Assembly (NCBI GenBank): GCA_033763935.1
Contig: JANRJO010000088.1
Span: 1 to 64,000 of the forward strand
Direction of reading: 5' to 3'
Length of the DNA: 64,000 nucleotides
Origin: DALYJJ01 sp033763935
GTDB lineage: Bacteria > Acidobacteriota > Terriglobia > Bryobacterales > Bryobacteraceae
Position numbers and translations under genes: made by a program
Notes under the pieces: generated by a model
Told to the model about the DNA's origin: nothing
The model's database searches: none
The model's input: the letters and a program-made list of their open reading frames with translations, nothing else
Part shown: one piece after another, positions 8,876 to 16,698 of the stretch
Layout: each line of letters begins with the position of its first letter
Numbering within the stretch: position 1 is the stretch's first letter

Positions 8876-9898
8876 ATGCAAAAACTCACGTCTCTATCTG
8901 TATTTATTCTGTTCGGCGCCCTCGCTACCTCGGCACAGCAGCAACCGGAGATGACGGCGCTCACCGCGTCCTTCGTGCCCGGCGAGAAGACCATCTTCTT
9001 CGACGATTTCTCGGACCTCAGCCCCGGCGCCGCGCCCGCGCGCTTCAAGGTCCGCGGAGCGGGCGTAGAACTCCGCGCGGCCGGCGAGACGAAACAGCTC
9101 ACCGTCCTGCAGCGCGCATCGCTCTTCCCCAACCTCACCGCGCTTCCCAAGAACTTCACCATGGAGGCGGAAGTCAAAATGGACGTCACCAACCGCATCC
9201 TCGCCCACTGGATCTTCACCGCCGGAGCAAAACAGGCCCTCGTCATGAGCCTCAACGGCATGGCGAAGGACAGCGAACAGCGCCTGGTGCTGCACGTCCC
9301 CAAGTACGAAGAACTCGGCCGCAAACGGATGCCGGTGGACTGGTCCAAGCCAGTGAAGCTCGCCCTCTGGGTGCAGGACGGACGACTGCGCACGTACATC
9401 AATGGAGAGCAGCACCTGGACTTCAACCAGGTGGAACTGCCACCCATCGACAAAGTCGAACTCGCCACGGAGTTCTACGGGCAGAATCAAGCTCTCGGCT
9501 ACCGCATGGTCCGCTTCGCGGAGTCCGCTCCCGACTTCAGCCAGATGATCGCCGCGTCGGGCCGCTACGTGACCCACGGCATCCTCTTCGATACCGGCAG
9601 CGATCGCCTGAAACCGGAATCCGCCCCCGTGATCCAGACCATCGCGAAAGGCCTGGAAGCCAATGCGAAGCTGCGGCTCCTGATCGAAGGCCACACCGAC
9701 GCAGTAGGCAGCGCGCCCTCGAATCTCGACCTCTCCAAACGCCGCGCCGAGGCCGTCAAGTCGGTACTCGTAACGCAGTTCAAGGTGGACGCCGCCCGCC
9801 TCAACACCGCCGGCCTCGGCGCTTCAAAGCCCATCGATTCGAACGACACACCGCAAGGTCGCGCCCAAAACCGTCGCGTCGAATTCGTCCGGCAGTAA
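8876..9898 (+). CDS. OmpA-family outer-membrane/peptidoglycan-binding protein
   Basis: A 340-residue protein. The ATG at 8876 is preceded by a good Shine-Dalgarno (GGAGG, 7 nt away) and begins a signal peptide (MQKLTSLSVFILFGALATSA); an in-frame ATG at 8834 lacks both. Residues about 40-225 form a laminin-G/DUF1080-like beta domain. Residues about 235-340 are an OmpA C-terminal domain: GILFDTGSDRLKPES, LLIEGHTDAVGS, NLDLSKRRAEAV, GLGASKPI and NRRVEFV, with the Asp and Arg that hold meso-diaminopimelate. It probably links a surface beta-domain to the cell wall. Confidence 0.9.
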   Translation: MQKLTSLSVFILFGALATSAQQQPEMTALTASFVPGEKTIFFDDFSDLSPGAAPARFKVRGAGVELRAAGETKQLTVLQRASLFPNLTALPKNFTMEAEVKMDVTNRILAHWIFTAGAKQALVMSLNGMAKDSEQRLVLHVPKYEELGRKRMPVDWSKPVKLALWVQDGRLRTYINGEQHLDFNQVELPPIDKVELATEFYGQNQALGYRMVRFAESAPDFSQMIAASGRYVTHGILFDTGSDRLKPESAPVIQTIAKGLEANAKLRLLIEGHTDAVGSAPSNLDLSKRRAEAVKSVLVTQFKVDAARLNTAGLGASKPIDSNDTPQGRAQNRRVEFVRQ

Positions 9899-9903
9899 GA
9901 GGA

Positions 9904-9920
9904 TTGGTGGACCTGGAGAG
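9904..9920. repeat. 17-bp copy of the tRNA-Ala 3' end (putative att site, distal copy)
   Basis: TTGGTGGACCTGGAGAG occurs here and again at 10344-10360, where it forms the CCA end and T-arm side of tRNA-Ala. Tail duplication of a tRNA is the usual footprint of tyrosine-integrase insertion. No integrase is present in the 440 bp between the copies. Confidence 0.6.
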
Positions 9921-10126
9921 GGAGCGGCCGTTGGGGCGTCTGGACTGCGGAGCGGACCACCGGCTCAACACACCGGCTGCCTGAGACTTGCTGTGCCGGC
10001 CGTTTGCAGGCCGCGGTGATTGTTAGCCTCGCAGGCAACCTTGCTGTTTCGCAATACTGAGAAATAAGCTGGGGCAGAGTGCCTAGGACCATCGAGCCGC
10101 CCCGCCCCGGCGGCCCTCACCTAATC
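9921..10126. other. Non-coding stretch inside the tRNA-flanked relic
   Basis: Between the 17-bp att-like copy and the antitoxin relic I recognise no gene, RNA or clear terminator. Short frames here have no family resemblance. It is probably decayed mobile-element sequence. Confidence 0.4.
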
Positions 10127-10272
10127 TCAGCTCGCCAAGCTGATAGGCGCCAAGTCGGCCACCATCTGTCGGTCCCAGTCGTCGTAATCAAGCTCATTGA
10201 GCCACGCCGCGAGGGAATGGCGCTCGTACTCCGGCAACTGCGCATCGCCTCTTTGATGGCCTCGACCGTCAC
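10127..10272 (-). pseudogene. Frameshifted antitoxin-like (addiction module component) relic
   Basis: The minus strand reads VTVEAIKEAM from 10272 and then, after a one-base frame change near 10243, QLPEYERHSLAAWLNELDY plus DDWDRQMVADLAP to a TGA at 10127-10129. Joined, this has the layout of a small, widespread antitoxin-like family (TVEEIKEAIxQLPxxERxxLxxWL...DYDxWDRQ). The break corresponds to a one-base deletion between the GCG-AT and GCGCAG codons. The tail is also replaced after VADLAP, and no toxin gene follows. It lies beside the tRNA between the 17-bp repeats, as expected for leftover island cargo. Confidence 0.65.
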
Positions 10273-10344
10273 ACGCAAACTTAGCCCGAGATCGTACTCG
10301 GCGCAACTGCGCCAGTGTGAAAGTGTTGAATTGCCGTTTGAGTT

Positions 10345-10420
10345 TGGTGGACCTGGAGAGATTCGAACTCTCGACCTCTTCCATGCCATGGAAGCGCGCT
10401 CCCAACTGCGCCACAGGCCC
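10345..10420 (-). tRNA. tRNA-Ala (anticodon GGC), CCA encoded
   Basis: On the minus strand the acceptor stem GGGCCTG starts at 10420 and pairs with CAGGTCC at 10355-10349. The anticodon arm is CTTCC-ATGGCAT-GGAAG, giving anticodon GGC. The T-loop contains GTTCGAATC, and the 3' end carries discriminator A followed by an encoded CCA (10347-10345). The total is 76 nt. A short copy of its 3' end at 9904-9920 suggests it has served as an integration target. Confidence 0.93.
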
Positions 10421-10446
10421 ACGCGAGTGAGGTCAGACTTCAAGAT

Positions 10447-10471
10447 AGCACAGGCAGGGGCGGCCTGTGCT
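10447..10471. repeat. Perfect 9-bp inverted repeat (hairpin) between tRNA-Ala and the glycan cluster
   Basis: AGCACAGGC and GCCTGTGCT flank a 7-nt loop. No T-tract follows on either strand, so a rho-independent terminator is unlikely. It lies upstream of both the minus-strand tRNA and the plus-strand glycosyltransferase, so it could be a REP-like element or part of a regulatory site. Confidence 0.45.
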
Positions 10472-10482
10472 ACTGTAACGGA

Positions 10483-11262
10483 TTGCCTTTCAGCCAAGAT
10501 CGGCCCTTTCGCGGGCTCTCCGTGTTCTTTCCCGCCTATAACGACGCCCCTTCTCTGCCCGGCCTCCTCGCTCGCACCTTCGAAGCCCTCGAGGCGGTGG
10601 CCGAAGACTACGAAGTGATCGTCGTCAACGACGGCAGCCATGACAACACGGCCGGCGTCCTCCGGGAACTGGAACAGCGCTACACGCCGCATCTTCGCGT
10701 GGTCACCCATGACGTCAATCGCGGCTATGGCGGCGCGCTCCGCTCCGGCTTCGCCGCCGCCACCCGCGAATGGGTCTTCTATACGGACGGCGACGGCCAG
10801 TACGACGTCGGCGAACTGCCGAAGCTCCTCGAGCGAGCCGGTCCCGCCGTCGGCCTCGTCAACGGCTACAAGCTCGAGCGCAACGATCCCTGGCACCGCA
10901 TCGTCATCGGCCACCTCTACAACCGCTTCGCCCGCTTCCTGTTCCGCATCCGCCTGCGCGACATCGACTGCGACTTCCGGCTGATCCGCCGCGAACTGCT
11001 CGACGGCGCCGCGCTCACCTCCACCAGCGGCACCATTTGCGTGGAGCTGGTTCGCAAGCTCGAACTGAGCGGCTGCGGCGTGGAGGAGGTCGGCGTCCAT
11101 CACTATCCACGCCTGCACGGCCGCTCGCAGTTCTTCCGTGTCAAGAGCCTCCTGACCACCTTCGCGCAGATCGTCCGCCTTTACCTGCGCCTCGTCGTGC
11201 TGCCCGCCGCCCGACATGACCATCCCCGCCGTCAATCTCAAGCCCGCGCTGCAGGCCACTGA
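10483..11262 (+). CDS. Family 2 glycosyltransferase (polyprenyl-phosphate glycosyltransferase type)
   Basis: A 259-residue protein, probably started at a TTG; no ATG is available before the conserved FFPAYNDAPSLPGLL. The GT-A signature is clear: EVIVVNDGSHDNT near 43-55, DVNRGYGGALRSGF near 77-90 and the DxD-like YTDGDGQYD near 100. The absence of a long membrane tail and the RDIDCDFRLIRREL stretch resemble enzymes that transfer a sugar from an NDP donor to polyprenyl phosphate. It is the first gene of a five-gene surface-glycan cluster; the next ATG lies 47 bp before its stop. Confidence 0.87.
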   Translation: MPFSQDRPFRGLSVFFPAYNDAPSLPGLLARTFEALEAVAEDYEVIVVNDGSHDNTAGVLRELEQRYTPHLRVVTHDVNRGYGGALRSGFAAATREWVFYTDGDGQYDVGELPKLLERAGPAVGLVNGYKLERNDPWHRIVIGHLYNRFARFLFRIRLRDIDCDFRLIRRELLDGAALTSTSGTICVELVRKLELSGCGVEEVGVHHYPRLHGRSQFFRVKSLLTTFAQIVRLYLRLVVLPAARHDHPRRQSQARAAGH

Positions 11263-12319
11263 ACCCGCGTGGCGCGCGCGCCTCGACGAGCTGTTCGCCC
11301 GCATGCAGTTCATCCTCGGCGAGCAGCTGGCTTGCTTCGAAGCCGAGTTCGCCGCCGCCATCCAAGCCCGCTGCGCCGTCGGCGTCGGCAGCGGAACGTC
11401 CGCCATCGAAATCGCCCTGCGCCACGCCGGAATCACCAGCCACCGTCAGGAAGTACTCACCACGCCGCTCACCGCGCCCTTCACCGGCGTCGGCATCCTG
11501 GCCGCCGGCGCGTCGATTCGCTTCGCCGACATCGACCCCGACACCCTGCTTCTTGCGCCGGACAAAGCCGCCGGACGCATCACGCGCCGCACCGCCGCCC
11601 TGCTGCCGGTTCACCTCTACGGTCAGCCGTGCCGTCTGGACGCCTTCGCCGCGCTCGCGAAGGATGCCAGCGCCGTTCTGGTCCAGGACGCCTGCCAGGC
11701 GCACGGCGCGCTCTACCGCGGCGTGCCGCTCACGCGCTACTCCCGCTACGTCGCCTACAGCTTCTATCCCACCAAGAACCTCGGTTGCCTGGGCGACGGC
11801 GGGGCCATCGCAACCGATTCCCCGCGAATTGCGGCCGGCCTCCGGCTCCTGCGCGACGGCGGCCGCAAGAATGATCAGCTCAGCCGCATTCGCGCCGTGA
11901 ACTCGCGCCTGGACGACCTGCAGTGCTGCTACCTGCGCGCCTTCCTGCCGAAGCTCGCCGAGTGGAACGCCTGGCGCGCCCGCATCGCCGCGCTCTACGA
12001 CGACGCCCTCCACGATTGCCCCGGCGTGCACCTGGTGCGCCGTTGGCCGTGCTCGGCCCACCATCTCTACGTCATCCGCGTGCAGCGGCGGGAAAAGCTG
12101 CGCCGCCACCTCGCCGCCAAGGGCATCGGCGTCGGTGTCCACTATCCCGTACCCCTGCATCTGCATCCCGCGTTCGCGTCGCCGAAATCGCCTCGCGGCG
12201 AGTTCCCCGAAGCCGAGCGCGCCGCGCGAGAAGTGCTCTCGCTGCCCCTCTGGCCTTACCTGCCCGAAGCCGATGCCGCCCGTGTCGCGGACGAGATCCG
12301 AAGCTACTTTCGCCGCTAA
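11216..12319 (+). CDS. DegT/DnrJ/EryC1/StrS family sugar aminotransferase
   Basis: A 367-residue PLP enzyme of normal family length. The PLP-binding lysine is K187 in YPTKNLGCLGDGG, and the pyridinium-binding aspartate is D158 in VLVQDACQAHGA. GVGSGTSAIEIALRH near 56-70 is the phosphate-binding region, and the C-terminus has IGVGVHYPVPLHLHPAF, typical of NDP-sugar aminotransferases. It adds an amino group to a 3- or 4-keto NDP-sugar. Coding overlaps the preceding glycosyltransferase, which supports one transcript and synthesis of an amino-sugar for a surface glycan. Confidence 0.92.
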   Translation: MTIPAVNLKPALQATEPAWRARLDELFARMQFILGEQLACFEAEFAAAIQARCAVGVGSGTSAIEIALRHAGITSHRQEVLTTPLTAPFTGVGILAAGASIRFADIDPDTLLLAPDKAAGRITRRTAALLPVHLYGQPCRLDAFAALAKDASAVLVQDACQAHGALYRGVPLTRYSRYVAYSFYPTKNLGCLGDGGAIATDSPRIAAGLRLLRDGGRKNDQLSRIRAVNSRLDDLQCCYLRAFLPKLAEWNAWRARIAALYDDALHDCPGVHLVRRWPCSAHHLYVIRVQRREKLRRHLAAKGIGVGVHYPVPLHLHPAFASPKSPRGEFPEAERAAREVLSLPLWPYLPEADAARVADEIRSYFRR

Positions 12320-12373
12320 GCCGCACACCAACACGGCTCAGTACCAAAAGTTGCACTTTGTTTGCATTTGCAG

Positions 12374-12405
12374 TTGACCTTACACAACCAAAGGGCGATG
12401 ATACT
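12374..12405 (+). promoter_or_regulatory. Possible sigma-70 promoter before the epimerase gene
   Basis: TTGACC at 12374-12379 is followed after 18 nt by ATGATA (12398-12403), with GATACT as an alternative. It lies in a 125-bp spacer that is markedly richer in A+T than its surroundings. Matches are imperfect, so confidence is low, but it could start a separate transcript for the downstream three genes. Confidence 0.3.
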
Positions 12406-12423
12406 GCATACACGTAACGGGAA

Positions 12424-12438
12424 CCTCCCTTTCGGAGG
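12424..12438 (+). promoter_or_regulatory. Hairpin that contains the Shine-Dalgarno of the epimerase gene
   Basis: CCTCC (12424-12428 and the following C) can pair with GGAGG (12434-12438) around a CTTTC-type loop. The GGAGG is the Shine-Dalgarno of the TTG start at 12445. Folding would hide the ribosome-binding site. A T-rich stretch follows, but it contains the start codon itself, so a ribosome-access switch is a better reading than a terminator. Confidence 0.4.
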
Positions 12439-12444
12439 CTTTAT

Positions 12445-13506
12445 TTGTCGTACCGGGGAAAGTGTGTCCTGGTCACAGGTGGACTAGGATTCATTGGCAG
12501 TAACTTAGTCATCAGGCTGGTGAGTGCAGGTGCGCGAGTCACCGTCGTTGACGCCCGCGTGACGGGCTGCGGCGCCAATCCGTTCAACCTGGCGCCTGTC
12601 GCAGGCGACGTCTGCTTGATCGAGCGCGATATCGGCGACGCCGCCTCTTTCGCCCATGCCATCCGCCGCGCCGATGTCGTCTTCAATCTTGCCGGCGAGA
12701 TCAGCCATGTCCACAGCATGCAGTTCCCGGAACGGGACCTGCGGCTCAACACCGAATCCCAACTGCGATTTCTGCTCGCCTGCCGCCAGGAAGCGCCGGG
12801 CCTCCGCGTCGTTTTCGCCACCACTCGCCAGGTCTTCGGAATACCGGAGTACCTGCCGGTGGACGAACGGCACCCCATCCGCCCCATCGACTTCAACGGC
12901 ATCCACAAGTTCGCCGCCACGCAGTATCACCTGCTCATGCGCCGGCTCGGCGAACTCGACGCCGTCGCGCTTCGCCTCACGAACGTCTACGGGCCGAGGA
13001 TGTCGCTCGCCGCGCCCTGCCAGGGCTTCCTCGGCAACTTCTTCCGCCGCGCTCTCCAGGGCCGCGACATCGAGGTCTTCGGCGACGGGCTGCAATCGCG
13101 CGACGTCATCTTCGTGGACGACGTCGTCGATGCGTTCCTGCTTGCGGGGGCGGAGCCGCGCCTGGAACATGAATCGTACAACGTCGGCGCTCGGGAGAGC
13201 ATCCCTCTCCGTGACATCGCTTCGTCCATTCTCGAAGCGGCAGGCGGCGGGAAGGTGACCTTCCGCCCCTTTCCCCCGGAACGAAAAGCGATCGACATCG
13301 GCAGCTACGCGACAAACCCCAGCCTCATTGAGGGCACTCTCGGGTGGAGACCCGTCGTCCCTCTCGGCGAGGGTTGCGCTCGGACCGTCGAGTACTATCG
13401 CACACATCTGCGTCACTACTGGGACAGTGACGCCGAACCGTGCTGCCAGCTGCCCGACCATTACGACGAGGAGTACGTGGCCGTGCCCGCCCGCGCCGGC
13501 CGATGA
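12445..13506 (+). CDS. NAD-dependent epimerase/dehydratase (extended SDR)
   Basis: A 353-residue protein starting at TTG, with GGAGG 6 nt upstream. The Rossmann motif TGGLGFIGSN is at 11-20, and NLAGEISHVHSM and LRLTNVYGPRMS are typical of NDP-sugar epimerases and dehydratases. The usual YxxxK catalytic pair is altered: the sequence is N151-G-I-H-K155, so lysine is kept and tyrosine is replaced by asparagine. I believe some NDP-sugar SDRs carry this N-G-I-N/H-K variant, so the protein need not be inactive. It probably modifies an NDP-sugar for the cluster. The stop overlaps the methyltransferase ATG (ATGA). Confidence 0.88.
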   Translation: MSYRGKCVLVTGGLGFIGSNLVIRLVSAGARVTVVDARVTGCGANPFNLAPVAGDVCLIERDIGDAASFAHAIRRADVVFNLAGEISHVHSMQFPERDLRLNTESQLRFLLACRQEAPGLRVVFATTRQVFGIPEYLPVDERHPIRPIDFNGIHKFAATQYHLLMRRLGELDAVALRLTNVYGPRMSLAAPCQGFLGNFFRRALQGRDIEVFGDGLQSRDVIFVDDVVDAFLLAGAEPRLEHESYNVGARESIPLRDIASSILEAAGGGKVTFRPFPPERKAIDIGSYATNPSLIEGTLGWRPVVPLGEGCARTVEYYRTHLRHYWDSDAEPCCQLPDHYDEEYVAVPARAGR

Positions 13507-14249
13507 ACCCGGCGGAGTTTGAGAACATCGCCCGAGCCGAGGAGACCATGTGGTGGTACCGCGGCATGCAGCGGATCCTGTTCCGCGCGCTCGATCCCTA
13601 TCTGGCCGGCCAGACGGTGGAACGCGTGCTCGAAGCGGGATGCGGCACCGGATACTTCGCGACGGTGTTGGAAAAACGCTACCGGTGGCGCGTGCACGCA
13701 ATCGATCTCGGCGCTGCCGGAGTGCGCCGCGCCCGAGTCCGCGGCCTTCACAGCGTCTCGCAAGCGGACGTCAGCCGGCTCCCCTTCGCCGACGCCGCCT
13801 TCGACGCCGTGTTCTCCATGGATGTCCTGCCTCACTTCCCCGCCGGCGAAGAAGACGCCCCTCTGCAAGAAATGTCCCGCGTCCTTCGCCCCGGCGGCCT
13901 GCTGGTATTGCGCGCCGCGGCATGGCGCGCCCTTCGCAGCCGTCACTCTCAGTTCGTCGAGGAACGGCAGCGGTATCGGCGGGGGCCGCTCGCCCGAGCG
14001 ATCGAGCGGCACGGTGTCCGCGTGCTGCGGTCCACCTACGCGAACTCGTTCCTGTTGCCTGTGGCGCTCTTCAAGTTTCGCGTCTGGGAGCCGCTCACCC
14101 GCGCCCGCCCGGCAAGCGGGGTGGGCCCCGTACCGGCGCTGCTGAATTCGCTCCTGCACCTGCCACTGGCTCTGGAGGCGGGCCTCATCGGCGCCGGCGT
14201 CAACCTGCCCGCCGGACAGTCGATCGTGATCATCGGGAGGAAGCAGTAG
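13503..14249 (+). CDS. Class I SAM-dependent methyltransferase
   Basis: A 248-residue protein. SAM-binding motif I is VLEAGCGTGYF (42-52), acidic motif II is the AIDL stretch near 67, and the post-motifs are DAAFDAVFSMDVLPHFP and LRPGGLLVLRAAAW. The C-terminal 90 residues are more hydrophobic and family-specific. The ATG overlaps the epimerase stop by 4 bp, and the next gene starts directly after its stop, so it belongs to the glycan operon. The acceptor is unknown; a sugar or lipid-linked sugar is likely. Confidence 0.88.
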   Translation: MNPAEFENIARAEETMWWYRGMQRILFRALDPYLAGQTVERVLEAGCGTGYFATVLEKRYRWRVHAIDLGAAGVRRARVRGLHSVSQADVSRLPFADAAFDAVFSMDVLPHFPAGEEDAPLQEMSRVLRPGGLLVLRAAAWRALRSRHSQFVEERQRYRRGPLARAIERHGVRVLRSTYANSFLLPVALFKFRVWEPLTRARPASGVGPVPALLNSLLHLPLALEAGLIGAGVNLPAGQSIVIIGRKQ

Positions 14250-15467
14250 GTGCCTCGCCTCCTCCTCCTCGCGGCCCTCGCGGTTCTCCCGTACCTGACG
14301 TCGCTCCCGCTTCCCTTCATCTCCGATGACTACGAACAGATCGCCCGGGCGCGGCAGTACGGCGCCCCCGCGCAGTGGGGCGAACTCGCTAAAGACCCGC
14401 TCTACCGCTGCCGCGCCACGTCCCTCGTCCTGACGCGCGCCACCGAGGCCGTGGCGGGCTTGAACCCCGTGGCCTATCGCGCAACCAGCCTCGCCCTTCA
14501 CCTCCTCGCCGTCTTTGCCGTGCTGTGGCTGGCCGCGCTCGCCGGCGCCCCGCCCAACGTGGCCTTCGCCGCCGCTGCCTTCTTCGCCGTTCAGGAAGGG
14601 CACCAGGAGGCAGTCATCTGGTACGCCGCGGTTCCGGAACTGCTGGTCTTTCTCTGCTGCGCTGCGACGGTCGGCGCCTGGCTGCTCTGGCAGCGGAGCG
14701 GCGACGCGCGTTGGTACTTCGCCGCGCTGGCCGCCTTCCTCGCCGCCCTCGCCTCCAAGGAGTCCGCCGTCGCCGTCGTACCGGTACTCGCGCTCCTGGC
14801 CCTCGCCCGGCGCCGATGGCCGGCGGCGCTGCCGTTCGGCATCCTGGCGGTCCTCTACTTCCTCGCTTCGTGGACGGCCGCGCGCGATCACCTGCATTTC
14901 AACGACGGCACCTTCCGCATCCACGCCGGCGCCCTCTGGAACTGGGCCAACAGCTTCGCCCGCCTCTTCTGGATCTGGGGCCTCGCGGCCCTCGCCGCTT
15001 TGGCCGCAACCGGGTTTTGGCGCAAGCACCCCACGCTGCTCGCGCAGGCGTTCCTCTGGATTGGCAGCGCCCTTGTCCCCTACTGCTTCCTAACCTACAT
15101 GGACCGCGTTCCCAGCCGCCACACCTACCTGGCAAGCGCCGGGCTCGCGGTCGTCGTAGGTCTGGGCTACACCGCGCTCGAATCACACCGCCGGCTCGCC
15201 TTGGCCGCCGCGCTGGCCGTTGTGCTCCACAACGCCGGCTATGTCTGGGTGAAGAAACAGCCCCAGTTCGCGCGCCGCGCCGAGCCCACCGAGCAGGTGA
15301 TCGCCTTCGCCCAACAGCATCGCGCCCCGTTCACGCTCGAGTGCTTCCCCTACTCGGATTGGATCGCGATTCGCGCCGTCGAAGTCGGCGCCGGTCTACC
15401 GCCCTCGCTGGTTCGGCCCAAGGGCTCGCCGGCGCCGGCCCGTTTCTGCTACGCAGGCAAGCTGTGA
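14250..15467 (+). CDS. Polytopic membrane protein, probable GT-C fold glycosyltransferase
   Basis: A 405-residue protein starting at GTG immediately after the methyltransferase stop. It has about nine or ten hydrophobic segments. A short first helix is followed by LPFISDDYEQIARA, the acidic D-D/E loop that carries the catalytic residue in GT-C (PMT/ArnT-like) enzymes using polyprenyl-phosphate sugars. LASKESAVAVVPVLALLAL and YMDRVPSRHTYLASAG are also typical of this class. The ending is a short extracytoplasmic domain. It pairs logically with the polyprenyl-phosphate GT2 at the start of the cluster. Confidence 0.8.
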   Translation: MPRLLLLAALAVLPYLTSLPLPFISDDYEQIARARQYGAPAQWGELAKDPLYRCRATSLVLTRATEAVAGLNPVAYRATSLALHLLAVFAVLWLAALAGAPPNVAFAAAAFFAVQEGHQEAVIWYAAVPELLVFLCCAATVGAWLLWQRSGDARWYFAALAAFLAALASKESAVAVVPVLALLALARRRWPAALPFGILAVLYFLASWTAARDHLHFNDGTFRIHAGALWNWANSFARLFWIWGLAALAALAATGFWRKHPTLLAQAFLWIGSALVPYCFLTYMDRVPSRHTYLASAGLAVVVGLGYTALESHRRLALAAALAVVLHNAGYVWVKKQPQFARRAEPTEQVIAFAQQHRAPFTLECFPYSDWIAIRAVEVGAGLPPSLVRPKGSPAPARFCYAGKL

Positions 15468-15475
15468 CCCAACGA

Positions 15476-15985
15476 TTACGCCCGCGCCGCGGTGCCGGCG
15501 TCGGCTTCCAGGTGCGCCTCCACGAACCACAGCAGCTTGTCCGCGGCGCGCGAGATCTCAGTGAACAGGTCCGCCGTATCGGCGTCCCCCGCCGCGGCGG
15601 CCTTGTCGATGTTCTCGCGAATCAGTTTGCCGAAGGCCGCAAGGCGGTTGGAGAACGCCTCAACGTGGTCGCGCCCGGCGCGGATCGCCAGCGGGTACTC
15701 TTCAATCGGTGATTGCGCGGCAGCGGCGCGCGCTGTACCCGCGGTCTGCCCGCCCAGCTGGATCATACGCTCCGCCAGGTCGTCCGCATGTTCATCGAGC
15801 TCGTCCGCGGCCTTGTCGAACAACTCATGAAGCTGCAAAAAGTGCGGCCCCTTCACCGTCCAGTGAGCCTGCTTCGCCTGCGTGCGTAGATCCACGGCTG
15901 CCGCGAGCGACGGCTCGAGCAGCGCGATCACCGCCGAACGCGCCTCAGCCGAAAGATCATTCTTAGTAGGATTCAGTTTTGCCAT
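15476..15985 (-). CDS. dps: Dps-family ferritin-like DNA-protection protein
   Basis: A 169-residue four-helix bundle protein. The inter-subunit ferroxidase residues are visible: QAHWTVKGPHFLQLHELFDK (39-58) and DELDEHADDLAERMIQLGG. The C-terminal helix has LLWFVEAHLE. Dps dodecamers oxidise and store iron and shield DNA during starvation or peroxide stress. It is followed, 9 bp upstream on the same strand, by a nitroreductase, a plausible stress pair. It converges with the glycan cluster, leaving 8 bp between stops. Confidence 0.93.
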   Translation of the reverse strand: MAKLNPTKNDLSAEARSAVIALLEPSLAAAVDLRTQAKQAHWTVKGPHFLQLHELFDKAADELDEHADDLAERMIQLGGQTAGTARAAAAQSPIEEYPLAIRAGRDHVEAFSNRLAAFGKLIRENIDKAAAAGDADTADLFTEISRAADKLLWFVEAHLEADAGTAARA

Positions 15986-15994
15986 AATTCCTCC

Positions 15995-16570
15995 TCAACT
16001 CGAACGGCGCGCGCCCCAGGAACCTTCGAAAACGAAGTCCGAAAGCGGCTTGCGGGAGCGGTGCGGTCGCGTCGCACCCGAGTATCCCACGGCGATGGCG
16101 ACCACCGCCTCATGCGTCTCGGGTATGCCGAACTCCTCCCGCGCCCGCCCTGCGTCGAAGCCCGCCATCTGATGCACCGAAAGACCGAGCGCCGTGGCCT
16201 GCACGGTCAGGTTCGCCACCGCCGCGCCCAGATCGTACTGCGCATGCCGGTTCGGCCTTCCGTTGTGCGTGAACTCGCGCTTCGCCACCGCCACCAGCAG
16301 CACCGGTGCCTGCGCCGCCCATGCCGCATTCGACGGCGCCAGCGTCCCGAGCACCTTCTCAAAAGACTCCTCGTTCTCACGCCGAAACAGAAGGAAAGAC
16401 CACGGCTGCTCGTTGTAAGAAGAGGGCGACGAGCGCGCGGCCTGGAAAAGGCTCTGTAGCTCCTCGTCGCCTACCGGGCGGGGGTCAAACTGACGCGGGC
16501 TGAACCGGTCGGCGATCAGAGGGTGAAGTTCAACAGCTTCCTGCAACTGATTTTGCACCTGAGTTGCCAT
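15995..16570 (-). CDS. Nitroreductase family protein
   Basis: A 191-residue FMN-dependent oxidoreductase. I start it at the ATG at 16570 (MATQVQNQ) because GGAG precedes it; an upstream in-frame ATG at 16633 lacks this and adds a non-conserved tail. Motifs: RFSPRQFDPRPV, ARSSPSSYNEQPWSFLLF, DLGAAVANLTVQATALGLSV and GIPETHEAVVAIAVGY. Family members reduce nitroaromatics and quinones with NAD(P)H. It is transcribed with dps. Confidence 0.92.
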   Translation of the reverse strand: MATQVQNQLQEAVELHPLIADRFSPRQFDPRPVGDEELQSLFQAARSSPSSYNEQPWSFLLFRRENEESFEKVLGTLAPSNAAWAAQAPVLLVAVAKREFTHNGRPNRHAQYDLGAAVANLTVQATALGLSVHQMAGFDAGRAREEFGIPETHEAVVAIAVGYSGATRPHRSRKPLSDFVFEGSWGARRSS

Positions 16571-16621
16571 TCTCGCTCCAAGCGAATTGGATGCGGACGG
16601 CCGCGAAACGATGCGCCCCCC

Positions 16622-16664
16622 AAAAAACGACACCGCCCGGCGGGAGGAATCCCAGCCGGGCGGT
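16622..16664 (-). terminator. Rho-independent terminator downstream of the DUF465 gene
   Basis: On the minus strand ACCGCCCGGC (16664-16655) pairs perfectly with GCCGGGCGGT (16641-16632) around a 13-nt loop. TGTCG and then a run of six T follow (16627-16622). It ends the message of the small gene at 16699-16935. Confidence 0.8.
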
Positions 16665-16698
16665 TTCAGCTCGTAAAGGCGATCAGCGCACCTAACGG

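Noticed and set aside
9904..9920. A second tRNA-Ala copy at the 17-bp repeat
   Set aside because: Only the 3' end matches; no anticodon arm or D-arm follows.
10117..11436. 439-codon minus-strand frame through tRNA-Ala and the GT2 gene
   Set aside because: It reads through a tRNA and opposite a clear glycosyltransferase. Only its end contains a real relic (the antitoxin-like fragment), annotated separately as a pseudogene.
12423..12446. Rho-independent terminator after the DegT aminotransferase
   Set aside because: The stem is only 5 bp, the T-rich part contains the start codon of the next gene, and GGAGG is needed as its ribosome site.
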